Source: Elmis aenea (taxonomy: Eukaryota; Arthropoda; Insecta; Coleoptera; Elmidae). From it: a stretch of DNA of 64,000 bases. Of the stretch, positions 23,569 through 35,329 are shown piece after piece. The position numbers and the translations under genes were made by a program. The stretch spans positions 20,277,466-20,341,465 of the forward strand of contig OX393577.1 of the NCBI GenBank assembly GCA_947652605.1, written 5' to 3'. The number at the start of each line of letters is the position of its first letter. The stretch's first letter is position 1. The notes beneath the pieces were generated by a model. It saw only the letters and a program-made list of their open reading frames with translations, was not told the DNA's origin and ran no database searches.

Positions 23569-23718
23569 AAAATCTATTTGTTTAGTTGTACTTGAGTTGT
23601 TATTTTTGTTAAACTTATACAGTTATTTCATGTAAATAAAATATATACTTTTAATCCGACTCAATTAGTACTTTCAGTACCACTATGGGCCCTCTTCACA
23701 AAAGTTTGGGGTCTCCTG

Positions 23719-24597
23719 TCTTAGATGATCAGATGACATAGTTAGTCTTATGATTTGCAGAAAAAAGTATAAGCCTTAGAATGTAATATGACCACGTAGT
23801 TACGTAGCCATTTACTAGAAGAAAAATACAGGCGCGGAAGACAAATATTGTTAATTTATAGCAGGATAGCATCAGTACACAATAACTAATGGTTCCGGTG
23901 TATTGCATCAGTTATATCTGAACTGAAGACGTCGGGATAACGCGTCACGATCCAAGTTGTTGGGACGTACTAGCAGTATCATCGTTTATCTATTGTGAGC
24001 AAGGCACGTATTCCCTCGCTCTGTTGGAGTCGAGAACTTATTGCACTCGCTAGCCGACAGTTGCTGTGTAGCCGATTGCCTGGCCAACTAATGCCATATA
24101 AATGTTGCTCTTATTGCCTAGCGTTTGAATTTAATGCCCTATATTGTGCAGGGAATAGTTCGCCTGCACTAAATGCAATGTCCATTAACCTCCATGCGGT
24201 ATGCCAAGGTACATCGGTACCAGTTTCGGTGGTTTACTACGCTTATGTGGTTTTCACATTACACACAGCCACGATTTACCCTGAAATACATTATTAATAA
24301 CTACAGAGGACGGAAAATACAAGGGCAACTATTGGAAACTCATAAACTGCCAGAACACAGTTGCTATAATCAGACAAAATGTGTGAAAAGCTCCTTAGCG
24401 ATGCATCAATTTTTCCAAAAAAATCCATGGCACATTAATTATGTACAAAAACTAAATTGGCAGACTTTAAAATTCTTGAACATTTTCATTGCAGTAAGAA
24501 AAATTCTGTAGCTTTTAAGATGAAAAAGATCTTGATGTTGAGCATCAAATTTAGGACACTATAGAATGCATTTCGAAAAAAGATATTGTATGGTTCT
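23719..24597. other. Nothing recognised
   Basis: A moderately G+C-rich stretch (23940-24260) contains overlapping frames of 100-112 codons with no identifiable domain. They may be chance. Confidence 0.4.
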
Positions 24598-25787
24598 TAG
24601 GGTGGTCCTTTCAAAAATTGGACAAAATGAAGGTTTCTTAAACTTTTGTGGTAAAATATCATTTTAGATGTTAAGTGTAATATCATTGAAATCAGAAGAC
24701 AAAATGCTATCCGACTATGAGATTAAAATTTTTTCTCCGTATTTAAAAAAATGGAGTCGAATTTGTTTCTGAAGAGACGAAACGTTGTTGGATATTTTAT
24801 GTGATCTCAAAATATAAAGCATAAGAAGTTGCAACGGAGAAGTGCTTCCAGATTGTCGATATCTTTAAAAATGTAGGAAATAGGGCAAAAAAACGAAAAT
24901 CATGTTTATCAGTTTTTCTTGAATAACTTTTAAACTAATAAAGGAGGGTCACGATACGTTGTCGCTAGAATTTGATTATGGCTGTGTTTATTGCATCAAG
25001 GACATCAAAACTAAATGTTTTCCAGAGTTATACGTACCACTGGCCATTTCCTTCGGAAAAATAGGGGAAAAACTAAAAAATTGATATAAAAAAGTCATTT
25101 TTGCGATCGCGTTGGCCATGAAACCGTCAGAGACAAAATCGAAATTTTTCCATTTACCAATGCGCGCATCCCTTGCATGTAAAATGGTGCAAAGTTTTTG
25201 AAAAAATCTCAAACGGTTCCGGAGAAAAACTTCTAAAACGAAACCCCTGCTTAAGCGCTATGATTTGAGAAGTTGTCGTGTATTTGTATTACTATATCTA
25301 TGCGACTTGAAAAGGCTATTAACATAGGAAATACCGTTTTCACAAAGGTCTCGTTTTTCGCGTTTTTCTCCGGAATCGTTTAAGATTTTTCAAAAACTTT
25401 GCACCATTTTACTTGCAAAGGATGCGCGCATTGGTAAATAGAAAAATGTAGATTTTGTCTCTGACGGTTTCATTGCTAACGCGATCGCAAAAATTACCTT
25501 CATTATTCAAATTTTCAGTTTTTCCCCTATTTTTCCGAAGAAAATGGCCAGTGGCACGTATAACTCTGGAAAGCATTTAGTTTTGATGTTCTTGATGCAA
25601 TACACACAGCCTTAATCAAATTTTAGCGACAACGTATCGTGACCTTCCCTGGTTAGATAGCTATGAAAATTTTCTTTGCAGATATTTGATAAGCATATAA
25701 TTTCGCAGCTTTGCCCTAATTTACCGACCTCGTAGCTAGTAAAATAAGCGAAATTCCCATGCATTTATTCGAATTTGGGACACCCTG
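24598..25787. mobile_element. Foldback element with GCGATCGC-bearing arms
   Basis: The arms 24945-25245 and 25345-25650 are inverted copies sharing GTCACGATACGTTGTCGCTA, ACTGGCCATTT, GCGATCGCG and CAATGCGCGCATCC. The outer ends are AGGGTGGTCC and GGGACACCCTG next to TA. The right end matches the terminus type at 9655 and 61761. Confidence 0.7.
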
Positions 25788-26132
25788 TATTGTTGTTTAT
25801 CTTATGTTCAAATATTTATAATGTTTATCACAACAAAAAATTGAAAAACCTTCGTAACTTGTACCACATACGTTTTAAAAAATCTTATACCTTGTTTTTT
25901 TTTGTTTTCACAGCCTGCTATGTTTTTTTTAAACTAAACAACTTTCGTAACTTGAGTATTATTGAAAATAACTATATCAACCCTCATATATTTAGAATGA
26001 GAAAAAAATAAGGAACTTAAATAGGCCATAGCCAACTATAGCTTCCATTTAAAAAAAAGGCAAGTTTGTGTCATAACTTTTCAATGGCGAGAATTAGATT
26101 TTTTTAAAAGTATTATCGAATTTTATTATACA

Positions 26133-26458
26133 CTAGCGTAGTTACCCGGCTTCGCTCGGTAAATTTTTTTATCAATCACAGACTACTCGCGCTTCGCGCT
26201 CGCGTCCGTTGGACGTTTTTGACCTTTTGGGAATTTTTTGATCTATTAAGAATTTTTTAATCTATTGAGCATTTTGAAACTTTTGTGAATTTTGGATCTT
26301 TCGAGAATTTTGGATCTTTTGAAAATTTTTGGGAATTCTTATATAGCCTATCTTTTTCCCATGGTCCTATAGATTGTCTGTGGCAAATTTGGTCAGGATC
26401 GGATGAATGGTATAGGAATGCATAAAGGACATACATACAAACATACATTCATTTTTAT
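26133..26458 (-). mobile_element. Short non-autonomous Helitron
   Basis: On the minus strand the 3' end reads CGAGCGAAGCCGGGTAACTACG then CTAG followed by T, i.e. a short hairpin shortly before a CTRR terminus. The 5' part starts TATATAAAAATGAATGTATG and matches the 5' part of the larger Helitron at 32470 for over 150 bp, including GATCCTGACCAAATTTG. No coding sequence. Confidence 0.6.
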
Positions 26459-26910
26459 ATACAGGGTGATTGATTGAGACCGGTACTTAAAAATATATGA
26501 AGAATGAAAAAGGGCATGGATCTGAAATTTTGCTTATGACCATAATGGCATCTAATCTGTTTATTGAAAATATTTTCAAGATGGCGACACTTCCGGAAAT
26601 ACCGGAAGTTGACGTCTACTTTCTTATTTCAAATACAATGGTCTATTTTTTATTGCTTATTTGGATTTAAAACGTTATTTTAGAGGGACTTTTATTAGCA
26701 TTCCCTATTCCTAAGTGCAGTCATTTTTTAGATTTTTGGACTTTTTTGAAAATGTTTTGATTTTCATCGTGATGCTTAATATTATCGTATTTTTTGAAGA
26801 AAAAACGCTTAAATTTAGACCATGCCTAGAAGAAACCTTGGAGTACATCCTGGAATTTTTGCAATCGATGCATTACTTACAGGGTGTCCAAAATTTAATG
26901 TTCTTTTAAT

Positions 26911-27400
26911 CACGGCTCGAAACCGAAAAAAATTTTGGTTAACGGTTAACCGAAATCGAGAACTTTATTTTTATAACGGTTTTTGTTGAAAAACCGGTTT
27001 TATTCGTAAAAAACCGGTTTAGTGTAAAAAACCGATTTAAATTATAAATCGGTTTAAAAAACCGGTTAAATTAACCGGTTTTTTAAATTATTTAGATCAG
27101 GAATGCAAAGTATGAAAAGATATTATTTATTTATAATTTTATAATAAATGTACAATCAAGCATTCAGTAATGACTTCTGGTAAACTAATCGCATTTAATA
27201 CATATTTTATATTTTTCATCGTAATTTTTATTTAAAAAAGATGTTAAAAAAACCGGTTTTTTATTATTGTGGTTAAAGGTTACCGTTTTTTTGCCTTTAA
27301 AAATAACGGTTTCGGTTTCGGTTAAAAATCACTTTTTCTGACAAAAAATAACGGTTAACCGGTTTTTTAAACCGGTTTAAAAAACCGGTTTCATGCCCTG
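26911..27400. mobile_element. hAT MITE rich in AACCGG motifs
   Basis: It is flanked by a perfect 8-bp duplication CTTTTAAT (26903-26910 and 27401-27408). The ends are CACGGCTCGAAACCG and (complement) CAGGGCATGAAACCG. More than ten copies of AACCGGTTT/CGGTTT in both orientations fill the subterminal zones, as hAT transposase-binding repeats do. Confidence 0.85.
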
Positions 27401-27782
27401 CTTTTAATACAACTTCAGACCACTAAACTCGTTTTTTTCAAATACAATGCCCAAACTTTTTTTTCATTTTCTAATGCTAAATTACATTCTGTATCAATCT
27501 GTATTGGCGTTTCCTATACCTATCTGCAACAATTTTCGAGTTATTACGAATTTTTGATAAAGTTAAGAGAATTTGCAACATTTTTAAATAGTAAGCCTTG
27601 GAAATGACAGCAAATGTCAATATTAATATTAATAACTGTAAACCGCTTTTATTGCGTTTGTCTAAAGTATCCATGAAAATGGAATATCAAGAGATTTCAA
27701 ACACGGATATTTTGAATTTATTTTACATTCATAGACAATATCAAAAGATTATTGAAAGTGCGAACGAATAGTTGTGCATTTT

Positions 27783-28170
27783 TAATGTAGTTTGTAGAGC
27801 ATGGTATGTTAAACCCGAGTCTTCCCTGCCAATCGAATTGACCGCTGAGGATGGTCATTAAAATATCCCAGGATGTTAACTTCATTAGTTTGATTATTTG
27901 TCACCTGCTTAGGTCGAATACTAGCAGATTTCACTCTTCTAAATTGCAAAAAAATTGATAGTATTCATTGAAATTTCTGTCTGGTCGTTATAATCAAATG
28001 AGGATACCTCTCACTGAACACAGGGCTTTCAATAATCTTGTGACTTTCTTCATGAATATAAAAAAGTTCAAAATATTCGTGTTTGAATACTCTTGATTTT
28101 CCATTTTTATGGATACTTCAAACAAACGCAATAAAAGTGGTTTACAGTTATTAGTATTGGCATTTGTTGT
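27783..28170 (-). pseudogene. Transposase N-terminal fragment, sister of 3582-3960
   Basis: On the minus strand a MENQEYSNTNIL start is followed by decayed sequence parallel to 3582-3960, including the block complementary to CCCAGGATGTTAAC. Stops interrupt it. No catalytic domain. Confidence 0.55.
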
Positions 28171-28788
28171 CGTTTCCAAGGCTTACTATTTAAAAATGTT
28201 GCTATTTCTCTTAACTTTACCAAAAATTCTTAAAAACTCGAAAATTGTTGCAGATAGGTATAGGGAATTTAGCATTGGAAAATGTAAAAAAAGTTGGGCA
28301 TTGTATTTGAAAAAAACGAGTTTTAGTGGTCTGAAGTTGTATTAAAAGAAAATTAAGTTTTGGACACCCTGTAAGTAATGCATCGATTGCAAAAATTCCA
28401 GGATGTACACCAACGTTTCTTGGCATGGTCTAAATTTAAGCGTTTTTTCTTCAAAAATATTACGATAATATTAAGCATCACGATGAAAATCAAAACATTT
28501 TCAAAAAAGTCCAAAAATCTAAAAAATGACTGCACTTAGGAATAGGGAATGCTAATAAAAATCCCTCTAAAATAACGTTTTAAATCCAAATACGCAATAA
28601 AAAATAGACCATTGTATTTGAAATAAGAAAGTAGACGTCAACTTCCGGTATATCCGGAAGTGTCGCCATCTTGAAAATATTTTCAATAAACAGATTAGAT
28701 GCCATTATGGTCATAACCAAAATTTCAGATCCATACCCTTTTTCATTCTTCATATATTTTTAAGTACCGGTCTCAATCAATCACCCTG

Positions 28789-29962
28789 TATATAGGTAGA
28801 TATAGATAAACTTATCTAAAAATAAACTCCAAATATTTTTTTGATATTGACAACAATAACAAAGACATGATAAGCATCTTTCATGTACTGTATATATTTT
28901 TACTTTTTACAGATTAGGGTTACAAAGAAGTTCAATAGCAGAGGAAAACGGTTGCGAGTTTCTCTATCTTGAATATTATGCGAAATATCTATGTAATCTC
29001 ATCGAATATAGGCCACCCTGTGCATACGTTTACGTAGCAATGCTGAATTTCAAACCATTTTAGCTACCTTTAAACATTGTTTAAATGACCTGATTTTTTT
29101 TGTGTGAACGTGTCAATACATAGAACCAAACTAGGGGGTGGCCCATGAGCATAAAAAGAAGTTATTTCTTAGGCCACCCTCTTGATTATATTACTTGTAG
29201 GCAGTAAATTAAAAACGGTTGTGATATTTAATGTTGATGTTTCATAATTAACGAAATTTTGCCCTAGATCTGAAGAGGCTTCACATTTTCAGCTTTTTTG
29301 CAATTTTTTGTTTAACAATCAGTGTTCAGCTTCTCTGTACGTCAAATAAAATTTATATCAAAACGATCACTTTCTATATTTCATGAACATAAAAAAACCG
29401 TTTACCTGGCACAAAATAAATGTTGACCTGCCGCATAAACTAAAACGTTTCATTCATGTTATTTTGAGGTCGATCGATACCAGACGTCGGCCTAGTTGAG
29501 CCTATGCCTGGCTGTGTTTACAATGATACCGATGTCTAGCCAACTTTATAAGGTACAAGCTTCATTTACCCGGTACTTAGACAAATAGACTTGTGTTTTA
29601 CTGCTTATTTGTCCGGGCTCCTACGATATGCAAACTACAGACACTGTTAAGAAACTGTCTCTTTAAATTGTGCATCACGAATAACATGTATTGTCCTTAA
29701 TATTTGTTTTATGTTTGCAGTAAAAATTTAATAGTTCATTCATGAGCGAAATTTACATATAAATTTGTGGTATGTAAAAATATTGAACGTGAAAAGTTTT
29801 GTTAATAAAATTAGCAGGCGAGTGTGGGTAGAGTCTTCTTAGTAAACCATCTTAGCAATGTTTATTTGTATTTCAAAAGCGATCCAGAAAAATCTTTGAT
29901 AAATAATAACTGGAACATAATACTTTTTAAATAGAAATAAATAGTAACACAATCCCTACTTC
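28789..29962. other. Nothing recognised
   Basis: A GGCCACCCTGTGC motif near 29021 resembles a transposon end, but its partner was not found. No gene seen. Confidence 0.4.
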
Positions 29963-30960
29963 CAGGGATGGGGAGTCCGAGTCGAGGAGTCGGGGCTTTT
30001 TTGAGGAGTCGGAAGTCAAAGTCGAAAATCGGAAAAACTACCGACTCTTTTTGGATTTAACTTTTTTCGAGGATGAGCACAGAATGAAAAATTTAAAACA
30101 AAAACAAAATAACGATGTCAATCGTGTTTTTTTTTTTATGGGAACGATTAAAGTAACAAACTAGTTTTGTCTGTGAACGTCCAATTTTTATTTGCAAAAA
30201 TTGACTCACTGGATAACGTTTATAGACAGCGCAAGAACACAAAACACATGATTCGTGTGATACACGGCAGGGTTCTGTAGTCAACCGAATCTTATACCGT
30301 GTTGAAATTTGAAAGTTTTCAAAAGTCGATGGTGCCTTTTTTAAAAATGTTTCATAACACAAGATATTAAAAAGTTATGGTGTGTATAATAAACATAAAT
30401 CCATATTGTCAGAAAGATTTTGGTTAAATCAAGCATGCGTAATACTTATATAACAGATTTTTCAAGAAATATAAGCAGAAATGTGATTCATTAAAATATG
30501 TAACTTTAATAGCATATTTTTCACATAAAAATTTGCATAGTTATTATAAATTTATAATAAGTTAATCTTTTACATTTAACAGTATTAGTATACGATTAGA
30601 GTATTTTATTACTTTTAGTAAAATACCAAATACAATGGAAGTCACGATAACACAGGTCGAATACAACCTCGCAAATGAATGTTATTAGATAACCGCGGTA
30701 TAACCAAATTGTTGAAAATTTTATATTTTTATTTAAAAAAGCTTAGTTTCTTACTTTTTCTTCATTATTTAGAAAACCTTAGAAAATAAAGTCTGTTCAG
30801 GTTCACCATTATAAATTGCGCTTAGGAACAAAAAAAAAACGGCTTACACTGTAAAATATAGGTATACGTACTAATTACGGTTTTTTAATGAAAGGAGTCT
30901 GGAGTCGCAATCGATTTAAAAAAATACTGACTCAGGAGTTGGGAGTCGGTTATTTTTTTG
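29963..30960. mobile_element. hAT-type element with GAGTCGG repeats
   Basis: The left end is CAGGGATGGGGAGTCCGAG. Both subterminal zones are rich in GAGTCGG motifs, and an 8-bp target duplication CCTACTTC flanks it (29955-29962 and 30961-30968). The right terminus lacks the expected CCATCCCTG and looks decayed. The minus-strand frame 30093-30362 shows no domain. Confidence 0.75.
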
Positions 30961-31299
30961 CCTACTTCATTTATTTTAAGAGGAACATGTAAGCTCTATC
31001 GCTTAAAAAAAAGGGACATGTACAAACGACATAAAAACATCGTTAAATCTTATATTTAAATAAATTGTTAAAAAGATAGCATTTGTTGATTTTATTATTA
31101 AACTTTTTAAATACTACGTACGATCCAGAATATCTTGATGTTTTGTTTATGTCTAAAATTAGTTTTTAATCAGAAGTTGGTTTGCTATAATGTGATTTGT
31201 TCATATTAACGTTCTTTGTAGAAAGCAATTTAAAAGTTTCCGTTATTTGATTTTGCGGTTATTTCTACACGAAAGAGGAGAATTACGTAAAAGCAACAA

Positions 31300-31938
31300 A
31301 TAAATTTTGACGGTCAAATTTCAATTTTTATTTTTTAAGAAATTTTAATATTCAAAAACTGCAACAATTTTATTTCTATGGGAAAACGTTATTAAGAATC
31401 TAAAAAAAGAGCTAGGTTTAAATTCTAAGGGTACAATTCTAATTTTTATTTTTTACGAAATTTTAACATTCAAAAAAATCAAAAAGCCACTAAAATCTAG
31501 TGTCATAATTATGACTTATTATTTTTTTTTCATCTTAAAATTAGATTTAGACCATATACAAACTTTTATTAAGAATAAAATTTTCGGAAAATCGATAATA
31601 AAAAACTTTTCCATTTGTTACGGACTTTTTGAATGTTAAAATTTCTTAAAAAATAAAAATTTGAATTTGACCGTCAAAATTTAAGTCTAGACTTATTTTT
31701 GGATTCTAAATAACTTTTTCTTACACATTTTTTTTTGTAACTCTTAAAATAAGGGTCCTTAACACTTGCAAATATTTCAAAAATCGGTAAAATCTAGTGT
31801 TCTATGACTTTTTATCAAACTTTTTTCCCCTTAAATTAGTTTTAGACCATGCACCAACTTTTATCAAGAATACATTTTTTTGAGAAATTAATAATAATTT
31901 TTTTTTTCCATTTGTTGCAGACTTTTTGAATGACGCTG
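31300..31938. mobile_element. Left-damaged copy of the CAGCGTCATT foldback
   Basis: The right end GTTGCAGACTTTTTGAATGA then CGCTG and TA matches the element at 1228-1991. Internal blocks (AAAATCTAGTGT, TTAGACCATGCACC) are shared. The left terminus is absent. Confidence 0.7.
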
Positions 31939-32469
31939 TATAATAATATAATAAACTGGTAGGTGAAATTACTAAAATTTTTGGCTCTATATAATTTACC
32001 AAAGACCATCAAGTTCAATTTATGATTGCCGGTGGAATTAGCACAAGGCATAATAGTAACTCGTTGTTTAGATATTTTTCTCCCGGAATATTTTTCTTAC
32101 GTGAATGAACTACAGTTTTGTCCGGTAAAAACTTGTAAATAAGGCCGTTTCATCCGCTCTGTATACTTGCCATGAAATCACATCATATTTTTTAAATTTA
32201 GAGATGTACAAGTACATAGATCACGACTGAAGGTACGTGGCACGCGCATATATCGTTTGACATAGGTAGCGCACGGATCACCATAACAACGCGACCGCGA
32301 TCGCGTTGTTATGGTAAACTTTTATTTTTAGTTTTGTAACTAAAAACAAGATTTATTTATGTTAAAAATTGAATGGTTTCTATTTCTATCAAATAAGCAA
32401 CTTTCACGTTATAAGCAACTTTTAGACTGGAATAAGCCGCCATTAGTTGCTTATAACGCGAGCTCACTG
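31939..32469. other. No gene; 14-bp perfect hairpin at 32281-32314
   Basis: CCATAACAACGCGA (32281-32294) and TCGCGTTGTTATGG (32301-32314) are exact complements around CCGCGA. Nothing else was identified. Confidence 0.5.
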
Positions 32470-33259
32470 TATATAAAAATGAATGTATGTATGTATGTTT
32501 GTATGTTTGTTTGTTTGTATGTCCTTTATGCATTCCTATACCATTCATCCGATCCTGACCAAATTTGGCACAGACAATCTATAGGACCATGGGAAGAAGA
32601 TAGGCAACATTTAAATCGGGTCGTCTGGAGCGAGAATTTCGTCAAAATTTGACAATTTGACAATTTGACGTAACGTTTAAACGCTCGAACCTTCTCCGAT
32701 TCGACCTTTTCGCACATGTGTTGTACCGATTCGGAATCGTCTCGCTCTCCCCGACAAGTACGTACCAAACAATTCCACTTTCGAGTTAAATTCGGACTAC
32801 GAACGAGAAAAAGCGCAGTCGCGCGCACGCACTACATACTAACGAACGTCGAAAGCCTTTTTCAAAGAGCGATTAAAAATACTCGGGGGCGTCTAAAAAT
32901 TGCGAACTTCTTTGAAGGGTCGTATAAAGGATCGAATTTTAATATGTGCACGCTCAGGACCTCGGAAAAAATCGCTTGCAAACCTTATTAATTAAAACGT
33001 GCAAAAATGTTCGTACTTGCATGATGAAAACGTCGTCGCACACACGCACTGTCAAACTTTGACAGAATAATAGAAGCGCTTAGGCTTGTGTATGTTCTGT
33101 GGCCACTCTGTGGCGCTTAGACCATTCTGGACCATTCTCCAATTAAGCTTTATGTACATGTATCATACCAAATCGGAATCGCCTGGCTCTCCCCTAACAA
33201 TCCCAGTTTCGAGTTGAATTATGTTTAGAATATGAAAATACGATGACATTTAAAAATAA

Positions 33260-33850
33260 ATTTATATGTAACCTAGAAATTGAAGTATGTCAAAAGACAG
33301 TACTGTCAAACTGACAGCATAACCTAGAAATTGAAGTATGTCAATACTGTCAAACTGACAGCATAACTTAGAAATTGACCACGGTCTACTACACAGGTTG
33401 GGAAACTCCCATATAAAACCGACTGAGGCCGGTAACTAGTTCCGTAAATTATCCCACAGAGGCGATAAGTCTAAGAACCATTCGCCATAAATGATCACTA
33501 GATGGCGATACTTCTAAGAACCGGTTCGTGCACAAGATTTTGACATAATCAGCGAGATTTATAAGCTTTCGCTTAAAAAATTCAAATTTAATCAATCAGA
33601 TGATGTATATAAAAATGTTTTAATTGAATTTTTAAGTCAGGTTTGTTTAAAATAGGTTCTTAAACTTAATCGCCATCTAACGGATTTTTATGGCGAATGG
33701 TTCTTAGACTTATCGCCGTCTAGCGGAAATTTATGTCGAAAAGTTCCAGATTTTTTGACAGGCTTCCTAACCTGTGTAGTAGACCGTGAAATTGACATGT
33801 TAATACTGTCAAACTGACACCATAACCTAGAAATTGAATTATGTCACTGT
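33260..33850 (+). repeat. Diverged tandem repeats with TACTGTCAAACTGACAGCAT units
   Basis: At least four units of about 50-60 bp contain ACTGTCAAACTGACA and AACCTAGAAATTGAA. The array was split by the MITE at 33380-33788. ACTGTCAAACTGACAG is itself nearly palindromic. Confidence 0.7.
33380..33788. mobile_element. MITE with 8-bp target duplication
   Basis: The ends CACGGTCTACTACACAGGTT are exactly inverted over 20 bp. The flanking duplication is AAATTGAC (33372-33379 and 33789-33796). An 8-bp duplication points to hAT (or P) mobilisation. Internal blocks with TCGCCATCTA and ATGGCGAATGG also occur in both orientations. It inserted in the Helitron's tandem array. Confidence 0.85.
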
Positions 33851-33996
33851 CAACCACGGTCTACCAACGGACAGTTGAGCTGATGACATATGCATTACAA
33901 ACATCGTTGCTAAGATACGCTGTAAATGACAGTAAGACTGTTATTTGACAGTTTGTCTATGTATATACAAAAAATCAACGCATTTTTTATTTAATT

Positions 33997-34687
33997 ATGC
34001 CTCTCAAACGAAGAGGGATTGGTCAATCTACACCTCAAGCAAAAAAAAAAAACATTACGAGCTTCAGAAGCAGATGAGCAACGGGAAGCAAGATTGGAAA
34101 CGAATCGATTACGCAATGCTCAAGCCCGTTCATCTGAAATGGACGAGCAACGGGAAGCAAGATTGGAAACGAATCGATTACGCAATGCTCAAGCCCGTTC
34201 ATCTGAAATGGACGAGCAACGGGAAGCAAGATTGGAAACGAATAAATTACGCAATGCTCAAGCCCGTTCATCTGAAATAGACGAGCAACGGGAAGCAAGA
34301 TTGGAAACGAATCGATTACGCAATGGTCAAGCCCGTTCATCTGAAATAGACGAGCAACGGGAAGCAAGATTGGAAACGAATCGATTACGCAATGCTCAAG
34401 CCCGTTCATCTGAAATAGACGAGCAACGGGAAGCAAGAGTGGAAACGAATCGACTACGCAATGCTCTCACTAGAAGAATACTGCACGCTGATTTAAATCT
34501 TGGTGCATTTAATTACGATTCAAATTACAGTCTTCATCCAAGTGTGATTATTGGAAAAATGGATAAATTATGCGGTTATTGCGGTGCCCTCAAATTTAAG
34601 AATGAAACACCAGGAATGTGCTGCTCGGGTGGAAAAGTGAAATTGCCAGAATTACATCCACCACCTGAACAATTTCGATATATCTAA
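33997..34687 (+). pseudogene. Helitron N-terminal protein, frameshifted
   Basis: The start MPLKRRGIGQSTPQAK at 33997 is one base out of frame with the rest because of a 12-A run near 34040-34051. After it, six units of 23 residues (DEQREARLETNRLRNAQARS + SEM) are followed by LHADLNLGAFNYDSN, SLHPSVIIGKMDKLCGYCGA and KNETPGMCCSGGKVKLPELH. The last part is the cysteine-bearing N-terminal domain of insect Helitron helicase polyproteins. The frame stops just after it, so the Rep/helicase portion is absent. The open frames on the other strand and frame are by-products of the 69-bp repeat. Confidence 0.85.
34073..34470 (+). repeat. Six 69-bp coding repeats
   Basis: Units start at 34073, 34142, 34211, 34280, 34349 and 34418, each with GA(T/C)GAGCAACGGGAAGCAAG. 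They differ by single bases, so the array is young or homogenised. Each unit encodes 23 residues predicted to be a charged helix. Confidence 0.95.
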
Positions 34688-34795
34688 GGAACATAGAAAC
34701 ATGTAAAGTACAACAAACGAAAGGTAATTTATTACGCAAAGAGAATTTTACGCGCAAAGAGAATTCCACGCGCAAGGCGGAATCGCTAGTTAATT

Positions 34796-34985
34796 ATAAA
34801 CTACATATTAAACATTTAAGCTTATTAATGGTCTCAAATGATGCGTAATATTTTATATTTCTATTGTTATCATTAATTTTAATATAAATTTAATTGGGGA
34901 GCAGGAATCCAAAAAAAAGTTAAAATCAATGTTAATTCCCTATGTTCACAGCTGGTGGTTAACACCCGGTATACATATACATACC
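34796..34985 (+). repeat. Dispersed repeat, inverted partner at 62565-62755
   Basis: Blocks GGTCTCAAATGATGCGTAAT, AATTTAATTGGGGAGCAGG and GTTAATTCCCT match the complement of 62565-62755 in order. The Helitron 3' end abuts it, so it was probably the Helitron's target sequence. Family unknown. Confidence 0.65.
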
Positions 34986-35329
34986 TAACTAAAATAAATA
35001 ATTAATAGTTTTTATTATAATATATAGTACTGTAATGTGTTTTTTAAACTAGTTATGTTTAAGAATTTATCTAAGCTCTGTATTTTAAATAGTGACATCT
35101 TTATTTCACAAGTAGAACAATAACTTATCTGTTAAAAAATGTGATTTATCAAAGTTAAACTCGTAAACCGGTTTTCTTGAACGAGTTTCTATTCATTTAC
35201 CAGTAAATTTTTTTAACGTGTATGTGCCGTACAATTTGTTTGTTTTTTTTTTTAAAAATTGTAATATAACAATTTTTACTATGTTAAATTCCTAAATGTG
35301 CTAATCTTCTACAATACAATGTCTAAATT

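Larger units (their letters stand above)
21910..23718. mobile_element. hAT-type transposon remnant
   Basis: The left end is CAGAGGTCTCCAAACCACG followed by CCGGGCCCGCG, and the right end (complement) is CAGGAGACCCCAAAC, with an 8-bp target duplication matching at 7 of 8 bases (TTTTAGAT / TCTTAGAT). These are typical hAT ends. A LINE derivative (22258-23095) and a 91-bp tandem duplication (23387-23568) lie inside. No hAT transposase was recognised. Confidence 0.8.
26880..28371. mobile_element. Nested mariner-related element
   Basis: Ends CAGGGTGTCCAAAATTTAA and its complement are flanked by TA (26878-26879 and 28372-28373). The inner arms (27475-27780 and 28085-28345) are inverted and each carries the start of the transposase frame. 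It is interrupted by the hAT MITE at 26911-27400. Confidence 0.7.
26462..28788. mobile_element. Complete outer foldback element with nested elements
   Basis: Ends CAGGGTGATTGATTGAGACC and its complement are flanked by TA. Arms of about 410 bp (26462-26879 and 28372-28788) share ACTTCCGG...CCGGAAGT and CACGATGAAAATCAAAA blocks. A second TA-flanked element fills the centre (26880-28371), and a hAT MITE lies inside that. Right-arm and core copies of the same composite exist at 2538-6545, so the nesting predates the spread of at least this pair. Confidence 0.75.
32470..34789 (+). mobile_element. Decayed Helitron with partial ORF
   Basis: The 5' part (TATATAAAAATGAATGTATG, then GTTT/GTAT repeats) matches the short Helitron at 26133-26458. 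The 3' end at 34789 is CTAG followed by T, preceded by a hairpin ATTCC (34763-34767) / GGAAT (34779-34783). A hairpin closely followed by CTRR, no target duplication and no inverted ends is the Helitron signature. It carries the N-terminal ORF at 33997-34687 but no Rep or helicase domain, plus a tandem array and a later hAT-like MITE. Confidence 0.7.

Noticed and set aside
33945..34436. Frames on the other strand and other frame across the 69-bp repeats (111 and 133 codons)
   Set aside because: The unit length is a multiple of three, so every frame stays open; only the Helitron frame matches a known protein.
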